Source of the DNA: JAGWRI01 sp963728785
GTDB lineage: Bacteria; Gemmatimonadota; Gemmatimonadetes; Gemmatimonadales; Gemmatimonadaceae
Assembly (NCBI GenBank): GCA_963728785.1
Contig: CAVSKV010000004.1
Coordinates: forward strand, 1,054,001-1,118,000
Direction: 5' to 3'
Length of the DNA: 64,000 nt
In this document: piece after piece, positions 46,151 through 53,452 of the stretch
Position numbering within the stretch: the stretch's first letter is position 1
Layout of the letters: each line of letters starts with the position of its first letter
Translations under genes and position numbers: made by a program
Notes under the pieces: generated by a model
Seen by the model: the letters and a program-made list of their open reading frames with translations, nothing else
What the model was told of the DNA's origin: nothing
Databases searched by the model: none

Positions 46151-47148
46151 GCGATATTCGTGTGGGGGTGATCGGGGCAGGCGCGCTCGGGTTCCATCAC
46201 GTGCGCATCATGCGCGAGATGCCGGGCGTGGCGTTCGCCGGGTTCTACGAAGCCGACGCGGCGCGGGCGGCGCACGTGACGAAGGAACTGGGCGTTCCGG
46301 CGTTCCCCAGCGTCGAGGCCCTGCTGGACGCGGTCGACGCGGCGACGATCGTCGTGCCGACGCCGGCCCACTTCGCCGTGGCCAGCATGGCGCTCGAGCG
46401 CGGCAAGCACCTGCTCATCGAGAAGCCGATCGCCGCCACGTTGGCCGAGGCCGACGAGTTGGTGGCGATCGCGAAGCGCACCGGCGCCCTCATCCAGACC
46501 GGCCACGTGGAGCGATTCAACCGCGCCATCCGGGCCGCGCTGCCGTACGTGGATGCGCCCCGGTTCATCGAGAGCGACCGGCTCGCGCCGTTCAACCCGC
46601 GCGGCTCCGACGTGGCCGTGGTACTCGATCTCATGATCCACGACATCGACCTGGTGCGCACGCTCGTGGGGAGCGCGGTGTCGGGCCTGACCGCGGTGGG
46701 CATCCCGGTGCTCACCCCGTTCGTGGACATCGCCAATGCGCGCATCGAGTTCGCGTCGGGCGCCGTGGCCAACATCACGGCGAGCCGCGTGTCGCGCGAG
46801 CGCATGCGGAAGCTGCGCATCTTTCAGGGGAGCGGGTACCTGTCGCTCGACCTCGCGGCCGGTATCGGGGAGTTCTATCGGCTTCGCACCGACGTGGATC
46901 TGGCGGAACTGGCCAAGGCCGCGGCGTCGGTGGAAGCGTTCGTAGAGCGCGTGCCGCTGGAGGCTCCCGAGGGAGAGCCGCTGCGCCTTGAATTCGAGAG
47001 CTTCCTCCGGGCGGTGCGCGGGACGGCGCCGGTGGTGGTGAGCGGCCAGGACGGACGCGAGGCGCTGGCCGTCGCGCTGCGCATCGTCGGCGAGATCGAG
47101 CGGACGCTGCCGGCGCTCAAGGGCGCCGGAGACCACGCGCGTGCGTGA
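46147..47148 (+). CDS. Gfo/Idh/MocA-family oxidoreductase, possible UDP-GlcNAc 3-dehydrogenase (GnnA-like)
   Basis: A 333-residue NAD(P)-dependent oxidoreductase. The N-terminal Rossmann motif is VGVIGAGALGFHHVRIM (GxGxxG), then EKPIAATLAEADELVAIA (the conserved EKP) and HVERFNRAI. A C-terminal sheet domain with DLMIHDIDLVRTLVG follows. It sits inside a lipid A operon between lpxA and lpxB with 4-8-base overlaps. In Acidithiobacillus and Leptospira GnnA of this family oxidises the 3-OH of UDP-GlcNAc before GnnB transaminates it, and in A. ferrooxidans gnnA and gnnB lie between lpxA and lpxB. GnnB is missing here, so this assignment is a hypothesis. Confidence 0.8.
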   Translation: MSDIRVGVIGAGALGFHHVRIMREMPGVAFAGFYEADAARAAHVTKELGVPAFPSVEALLDAVDAATIVVPTPAHFAVASMALERGKHLLIEKPIAATLAEADELVAIAKRTGALIQTGHVERFNRAIRAALPYVDAPRFIESDRLAPFNPRGSDVAVVLDLMIHDIDLVRTLVGSAVSGLTAVGIPVLTPFVDIANARIEFASGAVANITASRVSRERMRKLRIFQGSGYLSLDLAAGIGEFYRLRTDVDLAELAKAAASVEAFVERVPLEAPEGEPLRLEFESFLRAVRGTAPVVVSGQDGREALAVALRIVGEIERTLPALKGAGDHARA

Positions 47149-48268
47149 CATCGTGTTCGTCGCCGGGGAGGCCTCCGGCGACCTGCACGCCTCCGGGGTG
47201 GCCCGTGAACTCAAGGCGCGCGGCGCGCCGTTCGCACTCGTCGGAATCGGGGGCGATCAGATGAGCGCCGCCGGCGTGGAGCTGATCGAACACGCCGACC
47301 AGTTGGCGGTGATGGGATTCGTCGAGGTGCTGCGCCACGTGCCCAGGCACTGGGCGCTGCTGCGCCAGCTCGAAGCCCGCATTCGCTCGGGGCGCGTAGC
47401 GCTGGTCATCCTGATCGACTATCCGGGATTCAACATGAAGGTCGCCAAAGCGGCGGCCGACGCCGGCGTCCCCGTGCTGTACTACATCACGCCGCAGGTC
47501 TGGGCGTGGGGGGCGGGCCGTCTCGACAAGCTGGCACGCTGGGTGACGAAGGCGGCGGTCATCCTTCCGTTCGAGCAGGCGCTGCTGGCCCAGCACGGAA
47601 TCGACGCGGAGTTCGTCGGGCACCCGTTGCTCGACGGCGTGGCAGCGCTGCCCGGCGAGGCCGATGCGCGCGTTGCCCTCGGCCTGCGTGCGGATGCCCC
47701 GGTGCTCGCTCTCTTTCCAGGAAGCCGGGCCCAGGAAATCCTGCGCCACCTCGACGATTTCGTGCGGGTGGCGGACGAACTTCGCCGTCGCGACCCGCGT
47801 CTCCAGGTGGTCGTGAGCGTCGCCCCCACGGTGGACCTGGATCCGGGCCAGTGCCCGTATCCCATGGTGCGCGGGGCGTCGTTCACCGTGTTGCGCGCGG
47901 CCGATGCCGCGATGTGCAAGAGTGGGACGACGACCCTCGAAGCCGCGGTGGCCGGCTGCCCGCTGGTGGTCGCGTATCGGACGAGCAAGGTCACCTACGC
48001 CCTGGCCCGGCGGCTGGTGCGCATTCCGCACATAGGCCTGGTGAACGTGGTCGCGGGGCGGGAGGTGGCACCGGAGTTCGTGCAGAACGCGCTGCGTCCT
48101 ACGGCGGTGGCCGACGCGCTCCAACCCCTGCTGCGACGTGGCGACCCGGCGCGTGACCGCATGCTGACCGGGCTGGCCGATGTGCGCGCGGCGCTGGGCA
48201 CGCCAGGGGCCGCAGGGCGCGTGGCTGACATGGCGGCGGCGCTGGCCGCGGACGTCGGCCCGCGATGA
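47141..48268 (+). CDS. lpxB: Lipid-A-disaccharide synthase
   Basis: LpxB condenses UDP-diacylglucosamine with lipid X to form the lipid A disaccharide at the inner membrane. The 375-residue GT19 glycosyltransferase begins IVFVAGEASGDLHASGVAREL. It also shows VLIDYPGFNMK-like ILIDYPGFNMKVAK, YYITPQVWAWGAGRLDKL, VGHPLLDGV, LFPGSRAQEI and CKSGTTTLEAA. The start is GTG 47141, 8 bases into the preceding gene. It overlaps the next frame as ATGA. Confidence 0.96.
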   Translation: MRDIVFVAGEASGDLHASGVARELKARGAPFALVGIGGDQMSAAGVELIEHADQLAVMGFVEVLRHVPRHWALLRQLEARIRSGRVALVILIDYPGFNMKVAKAAADAGVPVLYYITPQVWAWGAGRLDKLARWVTKAAVILPFEQALLAQHGIDAEFVGHPLLDGVAALPGEADARVALGLRADAPVLALFPGSRAQEILRHLDDFVRVADELRRRDPRLQVVVSVAPTVDLDPGQCPYPMVRGASFTVLRAADAAMCKSGTTTLEAAVAGCPLVVAYRTSKVTYALARRLVRIPHIGLVNVVAGREVAPEFVQNALRPTAVADALQPLLRRGDPARDRMLTGLADVRAALGTPGAAGRVADMAAALAADVGPR

Positions 48269-49962
48269 GCGACCGCACGGCCGATTGGCGGACGCGGTGG
48301 ATCGCACGGCTGGGAGTCGGGCTCGTATGGCTGCTGGCGCGCACGTGGCGCATGCGCTTCGTGAACGATGCCGCCCTCTGTGAGGCCCGCCGCCGCCGAC
48401 AACCAGTCGTCATCGCAATCTGGCACGGGCAGCTGCTGCCGCAGCTGTGGGCGCACCGCGGGCAGAATATTAGTGTGTTGATAAGCGAACACCGCGACGG
48501 GGAGTTGATTGCCCGCATCGCGCAGGCCCTGGGGTACCGCACGGTGCGTGGGTCGACGACGCGGGGGGCCAGCCGGGCGCTCGTCGGAATGGCGCAGGAA
48601 TTGGCCGCCGGGTTCGACGTGGGGATCACGCCAGACGGACCCCGGGGGCCGGACCACAGCTTCGCCGCGGGGGCGCTGCTGGTGTCGCAGCGATCGGGCC
48701 GCCCGATCGTGCCATTCGGGGCCCATGCGTCTCGAGCGTGGCACTTGAGGAGCTGGGACCGGTTCACGATTCCTAAGCCGTTCGCGCGAGTCACGATCGC
48801 CTACGGCGACTTCATCAGCCCCCCGGAGGGCAATCCGCGCGACCTCAGCGCCCAGACGGGACGCTACCGCGAGGCTCTGGACGCGGCCGTGGCTCGGGCC
48901 GCTGGAACGGGGGGGGGGTGCATGACCGGCTCGACGGTGCATCGGCTCTGGTTCGGCAAAGGGCCCTTGGCTGGGGCTGCCAGGATCGGTCTGTGGCCCG
49001 CCGCGGCCGTGTACCAGGCCCTGGTCGGCGCCAGAAACGTCCTTTATGACGCCGGAGCGCTGCCGGTGCGCCCCAGCGCCATCCCGGCGATCGCGGTGGG
49101 CAACCTGACGGTCGGGGGCACGGGCAAGACCCCCGTCTCGGCCTGGATCGCCGGCGAATTGGCGGGCCGGGGAGCCAAGCCCGCCATCGTCTTCCGGGGG
49201 TATGGGGGCGACGAACCTCAGGTGCACACCCGGCTCAATCCGGCGGTCCCGGTAGTGGTCGAGGGCGACCGCGCGGCCGGACTGGCGCGGGCCCGGGCGC
49301 TGGGGGCCACGATCGCGGTGCTCGACGATGCGTTCCAGCACCGGGGGGTGACGCGGTTCGCGGACGTGGTGCTCGTGTCGGCGGAACGGGGGCTCGATGC
49401 GTGGCGGATGTTGCCTGCGGGGCCATTCCGGGAGCCGCCGTCGGCACTCCGCCGCTCGGCCCTGGTGGTGGTGACCCGGAAGACGGCCAGCGCCGACCGG
49501 GCCGCCCAGGTACTGGCGGCCGCGAAGGCGATTTCGGGGACGCCGGGAGCCGTGGTGCATCTGGCGCCCGCGTCCCTGGAGCCAACGGGGGCCGGCCAGT
49601 CGCTGCCGCTCTCGGCGGTGGCCGGGCGCCGCATCGTGCTGATCACGGGCGTCGGTGAACCGGAACTGCTCGCCGGCCAGTTGAGTGGCGCGGGCGCCCA
49701 GGTCGAACTGTGGGCTTTCCCGGACCACCATGCGTTCAGCGACCGGGAATTGGCCCGGGTGGGGGCCGCGTCGGCGCGGGGCGACGCGCTCGTCGTGTGC
49801 ACCCTCAAGGACGCCGTCAAGATATCGGCGCGGTGGCCCGGGCCCGGACCGCTATGGTATGTTTCACAACGGCTGACCGTGGACCAGGGGATGGAACACC
49901 TGGAGCGTCTGCTCGACGCAGCGGCCGCCGCGACCCGATTCAACCCTCCAACCGCCGGCTAG
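48265..49962 (+). CDS. lpxK: DUF374 lysophospholipid-acyltransferase-like domain fused to tetraacyldisaccharide 4'-kinase (LpxK)
   Basis: A 565-residue open frame. Residues 1-219 are a DUF374-type acyltransferase (VVIAIWHGQLLPQLW with the HxxxxD-like centre, GITPDGPRGP, AAGALLVSQRSGRPIVPFGAHA). Residues 220-565 are LpxK, which phosphorylates the lipid A 4' position: VGNLTVGGTGKTPVSAWI (Walker A), VLDDAFQHR and TGVGEPELL. Both halves are full length for their families. The junction is a run of ten G's at 48909-48918, three bases before an in-frame ATG (48922) that is part of an ATGA. Nine G's would end the DUF374 protein at that TGA and give the ATGA overlap typical of this genome. The fusion may therefore be real, phase-variable or a sequencing error. 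Confidence 0.88.
   Translation: MSDRTADWRTRWIARLGVGLVWLLARTWRMRFVNDAALCEARRRRQPVVIAIWHGQLLPQLWAHRGQNISVLISEHRDGELIARIAQALGYRTVRGSTTRGASRALVGMAQELAAGFDVGITPDGPRGPDHSFAAGALLVSQRSGRPIVPFGAHASRAWHLRSWDRFTIPKPFARVTIAYGDFISPPEGNPRDLSAQTGRYREALDAAVARAAGTGGGCMTGSTVHRLWFGKGPLAGAARIGLWPAAAVYQALVGARNVLYDAGALPVRPSAIPAIAVGNLTVGGTGKTPVSAWIAGELAGRGAKPAIVFRGYGGDEPQVHTRLNPAVPVVVEGDRAAGLARARALGATIAVLDDAFQHRGVTRFADVVLVSAERGLDAWRMLPAGPFREPPSALRRSALVVVTRKTASADRAAQVLAAAKAISGTPGAVVHLAPASLEPTGAGQSLPLSAVAGRRIVLITGVGEPELLAGQLSGAGAQVELWAFPDHHAFSDRELARVGAASARGDALVVCTLKDAVKISARWPGPGPLWYVSQRLTVDQGMEHLERLLDAAAAATRFNPPTAG
48909..48918 (+). repeat. G10 homopolymer at the DUF374-LpxK junction
   Basis: Ten consecutive G's, the longest single-base run noticed in the window. 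With ten G's the two domains are one frame. With nine, the first domain stops at TGA 48923-48925 as an ATGA overlap. With eleven, it runs into a third frame. Confidence 0.95.
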
Positions 49963-49984
49963 CGCCTGCTCTCATCCGACTCCC

Positions 49985-51292
49985 ATGGCAACCGATCTGA
50001 GACTGCCAACCCATAGAATCGTCCGCCCCGACAAGGACCGCTTTCTCGACGAGGACAACCCGTTCGAGGCCATGATGTCGCGGTTCGACCGTGCGGCGGA
50101 GTTGCTCGACCTCGAACCCGGGCTGTACAAGGTCCTGCGGCATCCCGAAAAGCAGATCATCATCTCCATCCCCGTGATGCTCGACAGTGGTGAAGTCGAG
50201 GTATACACGGGGTATCGCGTCTTGTACAACACCTCGCGCGGGCCGGCCAAAGGCGGCATTCGGTTCGACGAACACGTGACGCTCGAGGAGGTGAAGGCGC
50301 TGGCGGCGTGGATGACCTGGAAGTGCGCCGTGGTCAACCTGCCGTTCGGTGGATCCAAAGGCGGCGTAATCTGCGATCCGCTCAAGATGAGCGTGGGCGA
50401 GCTGGAGCGGCTCACGAGGCGCTACACCTCGGGCATCATGAACACCTTGGGGCCGGACTCCGACGTGCCGGCGCCGGACGTGAATACGAACGAACGCGTG
50501 ATGGCGTGGGTGATGGACACGTATTCGATGCACATGCGGCACACGGTGACCGCCGTCGTTACGGGCAAGCCGGTGGAGATGGGCGGGTCACTCGGCCGCC
50601 GCGAAGCAACCGGCCGCGGGTGCATGATCGTGACCAAGGAGGCTCTCAAGCACCTCGGGATGGAGATCAAGGGCACGACGGTGGCCGTGCAGGGCTTCGG
50701 CAACGTGGGATCGGTGGCGGCGCACCTGCTGGTGCGGGAAGGGTGCAGGATCCAGGCGATCAGCGACCGCACCGGCGCCTATTACAACAAGGCGGGCCTC
50801 GACATCGACGTGGCCATCAAGCACGTGCTGGATCACAAGTCGCTGGAGGGGTTCACGGGCGGCGACCCGATCTCGAACGCCGACCTGCTGACGCTGGACG
50901 TGGACGTGCTGGTGCCGGCGGCGCTGGAGAACGTGATCACGAGCAAGAACGCCGACAAGATCCGCGCCAAGGTCATCTGCGAGGGGGCCAACGGGCCGAC
51001 GACGGCAAAGGCCGACGAGATCCTGGACGAGAAGGGGGTGTTCGTGATCCCCGACATCCTGGCTAATGCGGGCGGTGTCACCGTCTCGTATTTTGAGTGG
51101 GTGCAGGACCGCGGCGGGTATTTCTGGACCGAGGACGTGGTGAACGAACGGCTGAACGACATCATGCGGAACAGTTTTGCCGACGTGTTGCGCCTGTCCA
51201 CCACGCACAAGGTGAACATGCGCACGGCGGCCTACATGTTGGCCATCAGCCGCGTGGCCACGGTGCACCGGCTCCGCGGCGTCTACGCATGA
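49985..51292 (+). CDS. gdhA: Glutamate dehydrogenase (Glu/Leu/Phe/Val dehydrogenase family)
   Basis: Interconverts glutamate and 2-oxoglutarate with ammonia. The 435-residue protein shows the dimerisation and substrate region GYRVLYNTSRGPAKGGIRFDEHVT, the catalytic NLPFGGSKGGVICDP, and PAPDVNTNERVMAWVMDTY. A Rossmann motif GTTVAVQGFGNVGSVAAHLL and GANGPTTAKADEIL follow. Length and the ROESY-type sequence match the hexameric 420-450-residue GDH class. The cofactor cannot be read confidently. It starts at ATG 49985, 22 bases after lpxK, and could be on the same transcript or have its own promoter. The symbol is by family only. Confidence 0.93.
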   Translation: MATDLRLPTHRIVRPDKDRFLDEDNPFEAMMSRFDRAAELLDLEPGLYKVLRHPEKQIIISIPVMLDSGEVEVYTGYRVLYNTSRGPAKGGIRFDEHVTLEEVKALAAWMTWKCAVVNLPFGGSKGGVICDPLKMSVGELERLTRRYTSGIMNTLGPDSDVPAPDVNTNERVMAWVMDTYSMHMRHTVTAVVTGKPVEMGGSLGRREATGRGCMIVTKEALKHLGMEIKGTTVAVQGFGNVGSVAAHLLVREGCRIQAISDRTGAYYNKAGLDIDVAIKHVLDHKSLEGFTGGDPISNADLLTLDVDVLVPAALENVITSKNADKIRAKVICEGANGPTTAKADEILDEKGVFVIPDILANAGGVTVSYFEWVQDRGGYFWTEDVVNERLNDIMRNSFADVLRLSTTHKVNMRTAAYMLAISRVATVHRLRGVYA

Positions 51293-51314
51293 GGCGGCGC
51301 CAGGGGCGCGCCGC

Positions 51315-51776
51315 GTGCAGGTGATTCTCGCCGCCATCGGAAAGCCGCGTAACGCGGCGCTGGCGGCGGCGATCGCGTTCTACGAGATGCGCGCCGGCCG
51401 GTACTGGCCGCTCGTGGTGCACGAGGTTCGGGAAGAGCCGGCGCGGTCGGCGTCCCCCGAGCTGGTGCGGGCGCGCGAGGGCGAGCGTCTGGCGGCCAAG
51501 GTCGGCACGGCCGATCTCGTGGTGTGCGACGAACGCGGTGAGGCGATGACGTCCGAGGCATTCGCCCGCTACCTGCAGGCGTCGCGCGAGCGGGCCCACG
51601 ACGTCGCGTTCGTGGTCGGAGGGGCGTACGGCGTCGCGGCCGACCTGCGCGACCGGGCGGCCAAGCGCCTCGCACTGGCGCCGTGGACCCTGCCGCACGA
51701 GATGGCGCGGCTCGTCCTGACCGAGCAGTTGTACCGGGCGGGGACCATCGTGCGCGGCGAGCCGTACCACAAGTGA
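51315..51776 (+). CDS. rlmH: 23S rRNA (pseudouridine1915-N3)-methyltransferase
   Basis: RlmH methylates pseudouridine 1915 in helix 69 of 23S rRNA. The 153-residue SPOUT protein begins at GTG 51315. It contains VVCDERGEAMTSEAFARYL (family: LDxxGkxxsSexfA), VAFVVGGAYGV and the trefoil-knot end LPHEMARLVLTEQLYRAGTIVRGEPYHK, which is nearly invariant in RlmH. It follows gdhA by 22 bases. Confidence 0.95.
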   Translation: MQVILAAIGKPRNAALAAAIAFYEMRAGRYWPLVVHEVREEPARSASPELVRAREGERLAAKVGTADLVVCDERGEAMTSEAFARYLQASRERAHDVAFVVGGAYGVAADLRDRAAKRLALAPWTLPHEMARLVLTEQLYRAGTIVRGEPYHK

Positions 51777-51825
51777 TCGACTCTGCGCGGCCACCGGCAC
51801 GTGGCTAACGCGCCCGCGGCGCCGC

Positions 51826-51862
51826 TATCTTGATGGGCATGCACGTCCCCGTCGTTCGATGA
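51826..51862 (+). promoter_or_regulatory. TATCTT box followed by a seven-codon open frame at the bshC start
   Basis: TATCTT at 51826-51831 lies 7 bases before ATG 51839, which opens a seven-codon frame (MHVPVVR, stop 51860-51862). This stop overlaps the bshC start ATG 51859. If TATCTT is a -10 box, transcription would begin at or next to ATG 51839, giving a leaderless mini-ORF coupled to bshC. No matching -35 box is visible. Confidence 0.3.
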
Positions 51863-53430
51863 GTGAACCGCGCGTGGTCACCGACGCGCTGGGCGGTTCC
51901 CCGCTGTCACGGGCCGTGCAGGCGGGCCGTCTGGACGCGGCCGTCGTGGCGCCGCGGCCGGCGAGCGCCGATGCGTGGCGCGCGCGGGCTCTGGAGATCG
52001 GGGGCGCAGCCGGGCCCGGGTGGCTGCCGGCGTTGCGCGGGGCGTTCGGCGCGGATGGAAACGCCCTGTCGCGTTTGGAGCGCGTGGCGCGCGCAGGCGG
52101 CGTGGTGGTGACCACCGGCCAGCAGCCCGGGCTGTTCGGCGGTCCGGTGTACACCTGGTCCAAGGCGATCGGCGCGCTCGCTATGGCCGACGCCATCGAG
52201 CGGGAGACCGGAGTACCCGCGGCGCCGGTCTTCTGGGCCGCCACCGACGACGCCGATTACGCGGAAGCGAACCACACCGCCGTCGTGGAGAATGGCGGCG
52301 TGCGCCTGCTCGTGGCCGCTGTGGCACCGCCCGCGGGCACGCCCATGGCGCGGGCGTCCCTCGGCGCGATGAAGCCGCTGCTGGATCTGTTGCAGACCGC
52401 TTGCGGGTCGATGGCCTTCGAAGAGGCCTACGCGGCGGCGGCATCGGCGTACGTGGAAGGGGCCACGGTGGGGAGCGCCTACGTGCACCTGGTCCGCGCG
52501 TTGCTGGACCCGCTGGGCGTCGCCGTGCTCGACGCGTCGCATACGGCCGTGCAACATGCTGGGGCGGGCGTGCTGCGCCTGGCGTTGGAACGCGCCGCTG
52601 CCATCGACGCCGCGCTTGCCGCGCGGGACGCATGGCTGACCGAGCGCCAGTTCGAGCCGCAGGTGGCCCATGTTCCCGGGCTGTCCACGGTGTTCGTGTA
52701 CGAGGACGGCGCGAAGCGGCGTGTACCGCTGGGTGAAGCCCCCGCGTTGGCCAGGACGGCCTCGCCCGAGACCCTCGGTCCGAACGTGCTGCTGCGCCCG
52801 GTGCTCGAGCGGGCGATTCTCCCGACGGTGAGTTACCTGGGCGGTCCCGGAGAACTCGCCTATTTCGCGCAGCTGTCGGCGGTCGCCGGTGCGTTGGACG
52901 CGGCGCAACCGCTGGCCGTGCCGAGGTGGTCGTGTACGATCGTCGAGCCCGCGGTGGACCGTGCCCTGTTGCGGCTGGGGATCGGGCTCGACGAACTGGG
53001 CGACGCTGACGCGTTGGAAGGGCGGGTGGCGGGCGCATCGATTCCCGGCGACGTGGGCCGGGCGCTCGCCGAGTTGCGCGGTGCGATCGATGAGGGGGTG
53101 GCCGGCATGGGCGCCGCTGACACGCGGGCGGCCGACGGACCGCTGCTGCGTCCCGAGGTAATTGAGGGGGCGCGTCGCCAGTTGGCGTTCCGCGTGGACC
53201 GTCTGGAGCGGCGGCTGGTGGCGGCGGCCAAGCGCCGGGGCGGCGATGCGCTGCGAGACCTGCGCATGGTGCAGGCGTTCCTGCGGCCCGAGGGGCGGCG
53301 GCAGGAGCGGACGCTCAACTTCATTCCGTTCCTGGCGCGGCACGGCGACGCCCTCTGGCGTACGATGTGTGCCGCGGCGGCGGAGCACGCCGTTCGCGTG
53401 GTGGGCAGCGGAGCGGCGCGTGGCGGTTGA
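51859..53430 (+). CDS. bshC: Putative cysteine ligase BshC (bacillithiol synthesis)
   Basis: BshC is thought to add cysteine to GlcN-malate in the last step of bacillithiol synthesis. The 523-residue protein has the family hallmarks VVVTTGQQPGLFGGPVYTWSKAIGALAMAD and PAAPVFWAATDDADYAEANH, followed by NVLLRPVLERAILPTVSYLGGPGELAYFAQLS. A helical C-terminal part (RPEVIEGARRQLAFRVDRLERRLVAAAKRR) completes it. The start ATG 51859 overlaps a seven-codon mini-ORF. BshA and BshB are not in the window. The presence of the gene implies that this organism uses bacillithiol as a low-molecular-weight thiol. Confidence 0.92.
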   Translation: MSEPRVVTDALGGSPLSRAVQAGRLDAAVVAPRPASADAWRARALEIGGAAGPGWLPALRGAFGADGNALSRLERVARAGGVVVTTGQQPGLFGGPVYTWSKAIGALAMADAIERETGVPAAPVFWAATDDADYAEANHTAVVENGGVRLLVAAVAPPAGTPMARASLGAMKPLLDLLQTACGSMAFEEAYAAAASAYVEGATVGSAYVHLVRALLDPLGVAVLDASHTAVQHAGAGVLRLALERAAAIDAALAARDAWLTERQFEPQVAHVPGLSTVFVYEDGAKRRVPLGEAPALARTASPETLGPNVLLRPVLERAILPTVSYLGGPGELAYFAQLSAVAGALDAAQPLAVPRWSCTIVEPAVDRALLRLGIGLDELGDADALEGRVAGASIPGDVGRALAELRGAIDEGVAGMGAADTRAADGPLLRPEVIEGARRQLAFRVDRLERRLVAAAKRRGGDALRDLRMVQAFLRPEGRRQERTLNFIPFLARHGDALWRTMCAAAAEHAVRVVGSGAARGG

Positions 53431-53452
53431 GCCGCGGTCCGGCGACGCGGCG

